A DNA stretch of 64,000 bases from Mycobacterium angelicum. GTDB taxonomy: Bacteria > Actinomycetota > Actinomycetes > Mycobacteriales > Mycobacteriaceae. The stretch is taken from assembly GCF_002086155.1 (NCBI RefSeq), contig NZ_MVHE01000010.1, positions 62,001 to 126,000 on the forward strand. The letters run 5' to 3'. Below, one piece after another: positions 1 to 8,500 of the stretch; the first letter of the stretch is position 1, and every line of letters starts with the position of its first letter. The notes beneath the pieces are model-generated. The model saw nothing but the letters and a program-made list of their open reading frames with translations, had not been told where the DNA came from and did no database searches. Both the position numbers and the translations under genes were made by a program.

Positions 1-342
1 TTCCTTCTTCTTGGTGTGCTCACGCAATGGGAAGGCAGTGTTGTCGTAGAGGTTCATCGAACCGAACAGCGCGCCGTCCTGGAACAGCACACCGAACAGC
101 GTGCGGATCTCGTACAGTTCCTTGGCCGAGCATTCGATGATGTCGGTGCCGTCGATGATGATCGAGCCGCGCTCCGGCCGCAGCAGACCGATGAGGGACT
201 TGAGGAACACCGACTTGCCGGTACCCGAGGGGCCCAGCAACACGCTGACCTCCCCGGCGGGGATCTCGAGCGTGACGTCTTCCCAGATTCTCGAGGAGCC
301 GAACGACTTAGTGAGGCCGTTGACCTCGATGCTGACGCCCAT
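1..342 (-). CDS. mkl: Mce transporter ATPase Mkl/MceG, 5' part only
   Basis: ATP-binding subunit thought to energise the Mce lipid importers on the cytoplasmic face of the inner membrane. The 114 codons visible begin MGVSIEVNGLTKSFGSSRIW and contain the Walker A motif GPSGTGKS and the Q-loop region (FGVLFQDGALFGSM), typical of an ABC ATPase. The rest of the gene runs off the left edge. The ATG at 342 follows GAAGGA with good spacing; an in-frame GTG at 402 would add 20 residues resembling the longer M. tuberculosis Rv0655 N-terminus, so that start is also possible. The window also carries a lone mceF gene near 51.5 kb that would depend on this ATPase. Confidence 0.93.
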   Translation of the reverse strand, partial: MGVSIEVNGLTKSFGSSRIWEDVTLEIPAGEVSVLLGPSGTGKSVFLKSLIGLLRPERGSIIIDGTDIIECSAKELYEIRTLFGVLFQDGALFGSMNLYDNTAFPLREHTKKKE

Positions 343-460
343 GGGAAATCCTTCCGCCGTCGCGCGTATCCGCCACCTGCCCCTTTTTGTGGCTTGAGTC
401 ACTGTAGCGCACGGGTGGGGCCCCACATCAGGGTTGCCGAGGTAACGATCTGTTGGTCCG

Positions 461-1975
461 TTAGCCCGCGGGCGCCCAGTTGCCGTGGAAGCCCATCGGG
501 ACTCGTTGTGGCAGATGCACCGTAGCAACCGGCTCCAGACTCTGGGCATCCAGCAACAGCAACTGGCCTTCGTCTTGCTCACGGTGATAGCCGTAGCCCA
601 TGAGGACGCCGTCGTCTTCGGCCCGGCTTTCCGGATTCGGGACGAATGACATCTCGCCGAGCAGCAGGGCCGGATCGAGCGCGGCGGTTTGGCTGGATCC
701 CGTCGCGTAGTCGTACTTGTACAGCGAGGTGGACATCTCGGACGCGCCGCCGGACAAGTAGCCGCCGTCGAAGCCCAGCGCGTAGCCGAACCGGTGTTTG
801 CCACCCAACAGCGTCTCGTTGATCCGCGGGAACTCCTGCGACCGGTCATCATGACATTGCGTGGTCACCGCGCCGGTGTCCAGATTGATGGTCCAGCGGT
901 CCAACGACGGCGGGGTGTCGCCGGGGCCGCGCCGGTCGCGGTCGAACATCCGCGCATAGCGAACCACGTCGAGGACCAGCACCTCAGAGCTCCCTCGAGC
1001 GCCGTCACGCAGCTCGGAGTAAGCGTTGAGCGGGTGGTAGACGTAGCAGGGCTCGATGTCGAACCAGCGGATGTCCCGGTTGCCACCCTCGCGCGGCATG
1101 ACCCCGATCCGGGCCGGGTAGTCGGAGTTCCAGGCATACGGCATGCGGTCGGACGGCTTGATGTTGCGGTTGACTCTCGCGGCGATGGGGTCGGGTACCC
1201 GCACGCGCCCGACCAGCGACCGCATTACCAGCTGGCCGGCCAGCCCAAGCCAGCGCGGCACCTGCACCGGCAGCAGCTGCACCGGGTCGAAGGTCACCGG
1301 CAGGTCGTAGATCACCACATATTTGTCGGTGAGCGAGAAGTCGTGCATCATCGGCGACCCGCTCACCTCTATGTCCACCGTGCGACGGGCGCGCCCCTGA
1401 GTGTCGATCACCGAGTACTGCACGCTGCGCCCGCGGGCGAATGAGTAGGAGACTGCGTGCAGTTCGCCCGTGCGGGGGTCGCGGTGCGGGTGGGCGGTGT
1501 AGCCGCCGGTGAGGGTGCCGTCGAAGTCGCAGGTTCCGACGGTGTCGAGGTCAGCGGTGAGTTCGTAGTTGGCGACGCCGCCCTCGACGAGCGCCAGAGT
1601 TCGTCCGGCGTGCGTCAGCACATTGGTGTTGGCGCCCAGGGACAGCATGCCCGCGCGCGGGTTGAGTCGTGCCGGCGCCGGCTCGCCGAGCGCAGTGCAG
1701 ACGGGCTGGCTGCGCACCCAGCGGTTGCGGTACCAGCGCGCCTGGCCGTCCTGCAGCGCGACGCCGTGCACCATTCCGTCGCCGCTGAACCAGTGGTAGG
1801 TGGCCGTGTCCACCTCGGCGGCCGGGTTGGGACCGTTACGCAGATAGCGTCCGTCGAGATGGTCCGGAACGTGCCCAGTGACCGGCAGATCGGTGGCGGT
1901 TACTTCGGTGCTGACCGGCGCCAGGAAGCCGTCGAGATAGGGGTTCGCGGATGCAGCGGTATGCGTGGCCGTCAT
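461..1975 (-). CDS. Carotenoid oxygenase family protein (Rv0654-like)
   Basis: 504-residue member of the carotenoid cleavage oxygenase (RPE65/CCO) family, non-haem Fe(II) enzymes that split polyene double bonds with O2. The four iron-ligand histidines expected of the beta-propeller are visible in TAHPHRD (about residue 162), MMHDFSLTD (about 212), CYVYHPLNAY (about 313) and GFHGNWAP (His497, near the C-terminus). The length matches the roughly 500 residues of M. tuberculosis Rv0654. It is divergent from the TetR gene at 2047, with a palindrome between them, which suggests local repression. The ATG at 1975 is preceded by a GGAG-like site. The substrate (carotenoid or apocarotenoid) cannot be read from sequence. 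Confidence 0.92.
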   Translation of the reverse strand: MTATHTAASANPYLDGFLAPVSTEVTATDLPVTGHVPDHLDGRYLRNGPNPAAEVDTATYHWFSGDGMVHGVALQDGQARWYRNRWVRSQPVCTALGEPAPARLNPRAGMLSLGANTNVLTHAGRTLALVEGGVANYELTADLDTVGTCDFDGTLTGGYTAHPHRDPRTGELHAVSYSFARGRSVQYSVIDTQGRARRTVDIEVSGSPMMHDFSLTDKYVVIYDLPVTFDPVQLLPVQVPRWLGLAGQLVMRSLVGRVRVPDPIAARVNRNIKPSDRMPYAWNSDYPARIGVMPREGGNRDIRWFDIEPCYVYHPLNAYSELRDGARGSSEVLVLDVVRYARMFDRDRRGPGDTPPSLDRWTINLDTGAVTTQCHDDRSQEFPRINETLLGGKHRFGYALGFDGGYLSGGASEMSTSLYKYDYATGSSQTAALDPALLLGEMSFVPNPESRAEDDGVLMGYGYHREQDEGQLLLLDAQSLEPVATVHLPQRVPMGFHGNWAPAG

Positions 1976-1987
1976 GGCTGAGCTCCT

Positions 1988-2011
1988 ATAACATTGTTAT
2001 TACGCTGTTAT
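1988..2011. promoter_or_regulatory. Candidate TetR operator between divergent genes
   Basis: A 13-bp odd palindrome ATAACA-T-TGTTAT (1988-2000) is followed by a further TGTTAT half-site at 2006-2011, 11 bp downstream of the first, about one helical turn. It lies 13 bp upstream of the carotenoid oxygenase start and about 36 bp upstream of the TetR start, and is strikingly AT-rich for this genome. Operator function is inferred from position and symmetry. Confidence 0.6.
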
Positions 2012-2046
2012 TGGCACGGTACGCCGCCGATGAGAAGATGGCAATG

Positions 2047-2757
2047 ATGTCTGGTGAGATGACTGGGAAGACGCCTGCGAACCCGACCGCGTTGGCCCCG
2101 CGCAGCGTTCGCGACGACATGCTCGATGCGGCCGTGAACCTGCTGCACGAGCACGGGCCGGACGCCCTGCAAACCCGTAAGGTGGCCGGCGCCGCCGGTA
2201 CCTCAACCATGGCCGTCTACACCCATTTCGGTGGGATGCGCGAGCTGATCGCCGAGGTCGCCGAGCAGGGTTTGCGGCAATTCGACGCCGCGCTCAGCGT
2301 GCCGCAGTCCGCCGATCCGGTTGCCGACCTGCTGGCCGTCGGCCTCGCCTATCGGCGCTTTGCCATCGAGCACCCGCACATGTACCGGCTGATGTTCGGC
2401 AGCACCAGCGCGCATGGCATCAATGCACCGACCCGCAATGTGCTGACGTTGTCGATCGCCGAGATCGAGGAGCATCACGCGAGCTTTGCGCACGTGGTGC
2501 GCGGGGTGCATCGCTCGATGCTGGCGGGCCGGATCGCCGGGGCGGATTCCGACGCAGCGGTGGTGGCAACGGCGTGCCAATTCTGGGCGACCATGCACGG
2601 GTTTGTGATGCTCGAGCTGGCCGGCTTCATCCGCGACGACGACGCGGCGTCCGTCGGACCGGTACGCGCCGCCATGGTCACGAATCTGCTGGTGGCCCTG
2701 GGCGATTCACCCGAGCGGGCACACGAGTCGCTGCGCGCGGCGGCGGGCTCTCGTTGA
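2047..2757 (+). CDS. TetR family transcriptional regulator (Rv0653c-like)
   Basis: DNA-binding repressor of about 236 residues. The N-terminal helix-turn-helix is visible in RDDMLDAAVNLLHEHG...LQTRKVAGAAGTSTMAVYTHFGGMREL, where the recognition helix TSTMAVYTHFG is classic TetR. The C-terminal ligand domain has the FAIEHPHMYRLMFG block common to the WHG/TetR_C family. Several in-frame starts exist (2038, 2044, 2047, 2059); 2047 is chosen because the AGAAG at 2033-2037 sits about 9 bases upstream. It is divergent from the carotenoid oxygenase gene and probably controls it and itself. The ligand is unknown. Confidence 0.9.
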   Translation: MSGEMTGKTPANPTALAPRSVRDDMLDAAVNLLHEHGPDALQTRKVAGAAGTSTMAVYTHFGGMRELIAEVAEQGLRQFDAALSVPQSADPVADLLAVGLAYRRFAIEHPHMYRLMFGSTSAHGINAPTRNVLTLSIAEIEEHHASFAHVVRGVHRSMLAGRIAGADSDAAVVATACQFWATMHGFVMLELAGFIRDDDAASVGPVRAAMVTNLLVALGDSPERAHESLRAAAGSR

Positions 2758-2760
2758 GTA

Positions 2761-2795
2761 CACGAAAGCCCCCGGGGGCCCCGGGGGCTTTCGTG
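2761..2795. terminator. Bidirectional intrinsic terminator, TetR gene / rplL
   Basis: A 35-bp near-perfect palindrome: arms of 17 bases starting CACGAAAGCCCCC and ending GGGGGCTTTCGTG around a single central base. It fills the gap between the convergent TetR (stop 2757) and rplL (stop 2804) genes, so it would form a long GC-rich hairpin in either transcript. Confidence 0.85.
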
Positions 2796-2803
2796 TCGTT
2801 GAG

Positions 2804-3196
2804 CTACTTGACGCTGACGGTGGCGCCGGCGGCCTCGAGCTTGGCCTTGGCCTCGTCTGCGGCTTCCTTGGCGACCTTCTCCAGCAGCGGCTTGGGCGCG
2901 CTGTCGACCAGGTCCTTGGCCTCCTTGAGGCCCAGGCCGGAGACGATCTCACGGACCACCTTGATGACGCCGATCTTCTTGTCGCCGGCGGCCTCGAGGA
3001 TCACGTCGAACTCGGACTGCTCCTCGGCGGCCTCGGCGGCACCGCCGGCCGGCGCGGCACCCGCAGCGGCAACGGCGACCGGAGCGGCCGCGGTGACCTC
3101 AAAGGTCTCCTCGAACTTCTTGACGAAGTCAGAGAGCTCCAACAGGGTCATTTCCTTGAAAGCGTCAAGCAGTTCGTCGCTGGAGAGCTTGGGCAT
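2804..3196 (-). CDS. rplL: 50S ribosomal protein L7/L12
   Basis: 130-residue stalk protein that recruits translation GTPases. The N-terminal dimerisation part ([30 protein letters not shown]), an Ala/Gly/Pro-rich hinge (residues about 36-56) and the C-terminal globular domain ([20 protein letters not shown]...[12 protein letters not shown]) are all present. It follows rplJ with a gap of 28 bases and ends at the strong hairpin shared with the TetR gene. The AAGGAC-type ribosome binding site precedes the ATG at 3196. Confidence 0.98.
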   Translation of the reverse strand: MPKLSSDELLDAFKEMTLLELSDFVKKFEETFEVTAAAPVAVAAAGAAPAGGAAEAAEEQSEFDVILEAAGDKKIGVIKVVREIVSGLGLKEAKDLVDSAPKPLLEKVAKEAADEAKAKLEAAGATVSVK

Positions 3197-3224
3197 GGTG
3201 TGGGTCCTTCCTGGTTCTTACGGG

Positions 3225-3815
3225 TTATTCGGCTGATGCTGGTTCTGCAGCCGGTGCTTCGGGGGCCGGCGTCTCGACTGCCGGTGCTGCTGCGGCTGGC
3301 TCTGATTGCTTCTTTTCCTGCAGGGCGGCCAACAGTCGGGCCATCTGCGATGCGGGCGCGTTGAACAGCCCCGCGGCCTTGGCGAGGTTGCCCTTCATCG
3401 CACCGGCCAGCTTGGCCAGCAGCACCTCGCGGGATTCCAGGTCGGCGATGCGCTCGACCTCGGCGACGGTCAGCGGGTGACCGTCCATGTAGCCGCCCTT
3501 GATGACCAGCGCCTTGTGCTCCTTGGCGAAGGTCTTGAGGGCCTTGGCCGCATCGACCGGCTCCCCGGTGACGAACGCGATCGCCGTGGGCCCGGCGAAC
3601 AGCTCGTCGAGCCCCTCGATACCGGCTTCTGAGGCCGCTCGCTTGATGAGGGTGTTCTTGGCTACCGCGTAGGTGGCCGACTCCCCCAGCGACCGGCGCA
3701 ACTCGGCCAGGTTGGCAACCGACAGGCCCCGGTATTCGGTGATGACGGTCGCGGTCGAGGCCTTGAAGTGCTCGGTGATATCTGCAACGGCGGTGGCCTT
3801 GTCAGCCCTGGCCAT
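3225..3815 (-). CDS. rplJ: 50S ribosomal protein L10
   Basis: 196 residues, beginning [20 protein letters not shown]. It anchors L7/L12 dimers on the ribosome. The ATG at 3815 is preceded by GGAGG six bases upstream; a second ATG four bases further up is out of frame. The conserved core ([44 protein letters not shown]) is intact. The C-terminus is an Ala/Pro/Glu-rich tail (from about residue 165) that looks longer than the tail of the 178-residue M. tuberculosis protein. First gene of the rplJ-rplL operon, with a structured leader upstream. Confidence 0.97.
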   Translation of the reverse strand: MARADKATAVADITEHFKASTATVITEYRGLSVANLAELRRSLGESATYAVAKNTLIKRAASEAGIEGLDELFAGPTAIAFVTGEPVDAAKALKTFAKEHKALVIKGGYMDGHPLTVAEVERIADLESREVLLAKLAGAMKGNLAKAAGLFNAPASQMARLLAALQEKKQSEPAAAAPAVETPAPEAPAAEPASAE

Positions 3816-3857
3816 GCATGCCTCCTGAAAAGTGTGAGAACGCCTGAGAACGACGAA

Positions 3858-3912
3858 CGCCCCGGCGCAGGAATAGGCCGGGGCGTAAAGATGGGCCGGC
3901 GCGTACGCCGGC
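3858..3912 (-). promoter_or_regulatory. rplJ leader hairpins (possible L10 autoregulatory leader)
   Basis: Two strong stems lie in the transcribed leader upstream of rplJ: CGCCCCGGC (3858-3866) pairs perfectly with GCCGGGGCG (3877-3885), and GCCGGCG (3895-3901) pairs with CGCCGGC (3906-3912) around a CGTA loop. Leaders of rplJ-rplL in many bacteria bind L10-L12 and repress their own translation; that role here is inferred from position and structure, not from a match to a covariance model. Confidence 0.5.
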
Positions 3913-4027
3913 GTTGCTGCCTCGTCCTCCTGCGTGGGCCGCCGGGATGTTCCCGGACCTTCAACCGATTGCTCGGTGACCGACGGTCTTCGGTGGATCG
4001 GCAATCACAATAGCGTGGCCGCCGCGA

Positions 4028-4948
4028 TCAGCCAAAACGGGCTGCACCGTGCACGAGCTTGGCGGCGCCGATCAAACCCGCGTCGCCGCCGAGCCCGGCC
4101 GGCACCACGCGCAGTCCCGTCAAGAAGTCCAGTCCGGCGTAGTCGGCCAACGCCGTGCGCAGCGGGTCGAAGAGCAGCGATCCCGACTTGGCTACTCCCC
4201 CGCCGATGACGACGAGGTCGAGGTCGCACACCGCGGCCACCGACGCGATCATCGCCGCCAGCGCCGTGGTGCCGCGGCGAAAAGCGGCCAGCGCCGCCGC
4301 GTTCCCGGTCCCGGCGGAGTCGGCCAGCTCCTTGGCGCCCGCGCCCGGCGCTGCGGCCCAGCCGTTGGCGCGCGCCCAGCGGACCATCGACGGCCCGGAG
4401 GCCACGGTCTCGACGCAGCCTCGGCCACCGCACGAGCAACGTTCGCCGCCCGGTTCGACCACCACGTGGCCCACATGGCCGGCGTTGCCGGTGCGCCCGT
4501 CGTAGGGAACGCCGTCGAGCACCAGCCCGCCGCCGACACCGGTGGACACCACCATGCCCAGCATGAACCGCGCACCCCGTCCGGCCCCGCGCCAGTGCTC
4601 GCCGAGGGCCATGCACACGCCGTCGCCGCCCAGGCGCACCGGCACGCCGGGCACCGCGGCCGCGACCCTGTCCCGCAGCGGAAAACCGCGCCAGCATTTG
4701 ACGTTGATCGGGCTGACCGTCCCACTGTCCAGATGGACCGGCCCGGCCGAGGCGATACCCACGGCGGCGACGGTTCCGCCGGCCGCGCGCAGGGCGTCGG
4801 AGATCATCGCGGCGACGGCGGCCCAGACTTGTTCGGCTTCACCGCCCGCCGGAGTGGGACAGGTGGCCTTGTGGACGAGCGCGCCATCGTCATCGGTGAG
4901 GCCGGCGGCAATCTTGGTGCCGCCGATGTCGAGGCAGAGGGTCAGCAT
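4028..4948 (-). CDS. ROK family sugar kinase (Rv0650-like)
   Basis: 306 residues. The phosphate-binding motif LDIGGTKIAAGL (residues 6-17) and the ROK zinc signature CSCGGRGCVE, preceded by GHVGHVVVEPGG with the zinc-ligand histidine, identify a ROK-family glucokinase or N-acyl-hexosamine kinase rather than a ROK repressor, since there is no N-terminal helix-turn-helix. Its ATG (4948-4946) overlaps the TGA of the preceding gene (4950-4948), and that gene overlaps the alpha-mannosidase, so the three are translationally coupled. The setting suggests phosphorylation of a sugar, perhaps mannose, released by glycosidase action. Actual sugar specificity is not shown. Confidence 0.9.
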   Translation of the reverse strand: MLTLCLDIGGTKIAAGLTDDDGALVHKATCPTPAGGEAEQVWAAVAAMISDALRAAGGTVAAVGIASAGPVHLDSGTVSPINVKCWRGFPLRDRVAAAVPGVPVRLGGDGVCMALGEHWRGAGRGARFMLGMVVSTGVGGGLVLDGVPYDGRTGNAGHVGHVVVEPGGERCSCGGRGCVETVASGPSMVRWARANGWAAAPGAGAKELADSAGTGNAAALAAFRRGTTALAAMIASVAAVCDLDLVVIGGGVAKSGSLLFDPLRTALADYAGLDFLTGLRVVPAGLGGDAGLIGAAKLVHGAARFG

Positions 4949-5565
4949 CAGTGTCGGTGGGTGTTATCGGGTTGACGGGGATCGCCGGGGTGCTCGTAGC
5001 CGGGAGCCAATTGCACCAGCACGGCCCGTCGGGCGTCCAGCCAGGTCCGGAAGGCGCGGCGGCACGCGGCGCCGCGCAGGTGCTCGGTTATCACCACACG
5101 CACCTGGTCCAGTGGCGGCCCGGCGAGCGGCGCGGTGCGCCAACCGTGGCCGCCGGAACGCGCCGCGGCGAAGCGCATCGGGTTGCGGGTGTGATAGCCC
5201 GTCACGTCGGCGTCGGACACCGCGACGTCGGCGGTCACGTCGGCGAACAGCGCACGCGCCAACGGGTCCGCCAGGACCGCCGCGGCTATGCTGCCGATCT
5301 CCAGCCGGGCCGTCAGATCGGGCAGTAGCTCCGCCTCGCTCGGGGCGTGCGCCGCGGTCAGCCCGCGCGCGGCCGCCTCGGCGGCGACCACGCGCTCGGT
5401 AACGATGAGTTGCGTCAGCCAGCGCCGCAATTGCCGGCCCTCGCTGGTGCCGCCGGCCGGCAGCGCAGCGGCCCGCGGGCCGGCGCGCAGTCGCGCTTCC
5501 CGCGCGTCAACTTCCCCGATAGCGATCGGCGTGCCGGCAACGGTGGCGACCAGCTGACTAGTCAC
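4948..5565 (-). CDS. SurA-N-like small protein in Rv0649 position (not a convincing FabD)
   Basis: 205 residues from a GTG start (5565-5563) that overlaps the mannosidase stop codon. The N-terminal part (VATVAGTPIAIGEVDAREARLRAG, then RQLRRWLTQLIVTERVVAAEAAARGL) resembles the N-terminal helical segment of SurA/PpiC-type chaperone-isomerases, where 'V.G..I...EV' is followed by a helix ending LI...V...A...G. As I recall, the M. tuberculosis gene in this place, Rv0649, is labelled fabD2, a malonyl transferase. I see no GHSxG acyltransferase motif here, and the protein is much shorter than FabD. No parvulin domain follows. Function unknown; it probably acts with the mannosidase or ROK kinase through coupling. 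Confidence 0.75.
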   Translation of the reverse strand: MTSQLVATVAGTPIAIGEVDAREARLRAGPRAAALPAGGTSEGRQLRRWLTQLIVTERVVAAEAAARGLTAAHAPSEAELLPDLTARLEIGSIAAAVLADPLARALFADVTADVAVSDADVTGYHTRNPMRFAAARSGGHGWRTAPLAGPPLDQVRVVITEHLRGAACRRAFRTWLDARRAVLVQLAPGYEHPGDPRQPDNTHRH

Positions 5566-8500
5566 GTCACGCTCACCCTTACCCCGGGCGAATAGACCAG
5601 CCGGCCCGCACAGCCCACCCGGATCAGTGCCCACCACTGGCCGGGCTCCTGCCAGGCCGGCGGGCTTACGTCGAAGACGAGTTCGGCCGTGCCGCGCGCC
5701 GGGACAACGGCGCCGACGGCCGCGGGACCGATCCACTCCCAGGTACCCCAGGGGCTGATCAGGTGCGCCTCCACGGCCAAGTCGGCGCCGGCACGGTTGC
5801 CCACGGTGACGGCCAGGCGCGCCGAGCGGCCGGCGTCCACCTCGACCTCGGCCGGCCCGTCGACGAGGTAGACGAGTTCGGTGTGGTCCACCCCGATTGC
5901 CACCACGCACACATCCTCGACGACCTGCCGCCACGCGGCCGGTAGGCCCGCGTCAGTGATCCGCAGCTGCGCCCGAACCGGGTACAGCCCCGGCCGGGTG
6001 CGGGCGGGCACCGCCAGCACCACATCGGTTTCCAGGTATTGCCCGGCACACAGCGTGAACGGCCATTCGGTGGGCGCTAGCGACCAGCCGTCCGGACACA
6101 CGACTTCTACCGAGCCGTTCAACGGCGAATCGGTGCAGTCGCTGGCCGCGGTGAGCCGCAGCACCAGATCGCCGCCCGGCTCGGCGCTGGCCTGGTGGGG
6201 CTGCAGATGAGCAACCGCCGGCAACCCACCCAGCGGCGCAGGACCGCGGTTGTGCAACCAGTAACGCGCGTACAGGGGCTGGGCCGGCTCGGATTGTGGA
6301 GCAAGAGCAAAGCCATCTCCGGCCAGCACTGCCGGGACGTCGAGCCGGGCCAGGACGGTGGCCACCTGGTAGCCGTGCAGGTCGATGGTCTTCTTGCGGT
6401 GCTGAGGCTGTTCCAACAGGTCGGCTGACCGGAATGCGCCCACCTTGCCCAAGTCGGAGGTGACGGTGACGCGCGTCGGCGCGCCGGTCGTTTCCACCAG
6501 CCGCAGTGCCACCGCGGCCGGGTCGACGGGCGCGGAGCTGCCTGCCGTGAGTGGGTTGCCGGCCGCCTTCAGCGCGCCCAGGTGCACGCGGTCGGCCGGC
6601 TCGATCGAGAACAGCGAACCGATCGGCGGCAGCTTTGACTGTCGCTGCCGCGGAGTCACCGCGAGCAGTGGCTGGGAGAACTGCGCGCTGCGGCCCGGAA
6701 TGCCGGCCGCCCGCCAGTCGCCTTCATCGCTGATCAGTGCGTAGTCGAAATCGTGTGTCCAGTGCTGGAGTTGGAAGTTCGAGCCGTCGGGTGCGGTGCG
6801 GCGCGGTTCGTCTATCCAGATCCCCGACGGCCAGCCGGTGCACGACCGCAGCAGCGCGGTATGCAGGGTGGCCTCGGAGTCGACGGCGAAGCTCGGCACG
6901 CCGCGGTTGAGCAGCGCGACAGTGCGCGCTTCGGACGGTTCCATGCCGGCCGGCACCTGTTGGTCCAGGTGGATTTCAGCGTCGCCCAGATCATCGGCCA
7001 CCGCGGCGATCGCGGCCGCCAGCGTCCTGTCGTCGCGGCCGTCGATGACCAGTACCGGCAGCGCCAGCGCCGCACGCAGGTCGGCACCGGGCTGCCAGAC
7101 CGCCGCCAGCGAGGCGCCAGCCGGCACCCATACCCTGGCCCGGCCCGTCTCGGCCAGCTGACGCTCCAGTTCCGCGGTATAGACCGGATCAGCCTGTGCC
7201 AGTACGGCTTTGGTGAACGCGTTGCGCGCCGGCCCGCCCAGGGCGATCCGGGCGTCCGGCAGATTCGAGTCGACGTCGAGGTGGCCGTAGCGCGGCTTTT
7301 CCGCGCCGCTGCAGGTGGCCGTCACTCCGGCCCGCACCAGCGCGACCATCAGGTCGCGCGCGATCGGGCCGGACACCGCCTCGGCCGGCGTGACCACCTC
7401 GGCCACCGAAACTGCGCGCCAAGCGTCTCCGGCGCGCACGCGCGCCGCGCTGGACAACCCGAACCAGCCGTAGGCCGGATTGTCCAGGGTCCACAGGTGC
7501 TGCGCGGTGTCCACCGAACGATCTCCGTCGTGCAGCAGAGCAAAACCGCGGCCGACGACGGCGTCCCCCACCTCGCTGACCGGCATCGCGCCGGGCACCG
7601 GGCACGGCCAGCGCAGTCGCACCAACCGGTCTTGCCCGGTGAACCCGTCGATGGTGGTTCGGCAATCCACCCGCGCGATGCCGCGCCACAGGGTCAGGGT
7701 CTGGGTGTAGCGCAGCACGTCGCCCATTCGGCCGTTCACGACGAGCCGCTGGCCCAGCGGACTGTGGTACGCCTGCGCCCGGGCCGGCGATTCCGAAGAA
7801 CCGACCACCGGCCCCTTGGGCAGCAGGTGCCACGGTCCCTCGCTTTGCGTCGGGTGCGCAGGGTATTCCTCGTAGACTGCAAGCTCGTTGCCTACCCGGC
7901 CGTGCGCGATGAGCTGGCGTCCACCGTGTAGCCACGACACCACCGCCCCACCGCGTGCCGGGTCGACAGCCAGCCGGTAATGCTCGTTGGCAATCTCGGA
8001 TCCGGGCGCCGGTTCCCAGCCCGCGCCGGCGTCGCCCGATACCAGCCGGTAAGCGCGCCAGCCCAGTGACGGCACATCGCGCGCCAGCCAGGTGACCGAC
8101 CGACCGTCGTGCTCGACGAGCGCGGGCAGCTCGGTGCCGTTGGCATCTACCACCCGCACCCCGGCTGGCAGCGGCGGGTCGAGCCGGGCCGTGACGATGT
8201 CGGTGCGCTGCTGAGTCAGCGGGTTGAACACGACGACCGAGTCATGCGGGCCGGCAACCGCACCGGACAGCAGCTGCAGCGCGTTGTCGCGGGCGGCGCA
8301 GCCGAGCTGCCACGCATCGCGCCATCCGGTCAGCAGGTCGAGGTAAACCTGGTCGGACTCCGAGCCGGTGATGGCGTCGTGGTGGGCGCCGTAGGCCAGC
8401 TGCACCCAGGCCTTGGCCAACGCCGCCTGCGGGTACTCGCCTCCCGCGATCACCCCGGCGAACACGGCGAAGCGCTCGGCGTCCAGGACCGCGTTCTCAG

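Noticed and set aside
6753..7931. Long open frame opposite the alpha-mannosidase gene
   Set aside because: Arg/Gln-rich translation with no family resemblance, wholly antisense to a conserved GH38 gene: a high-GC shadow frame.
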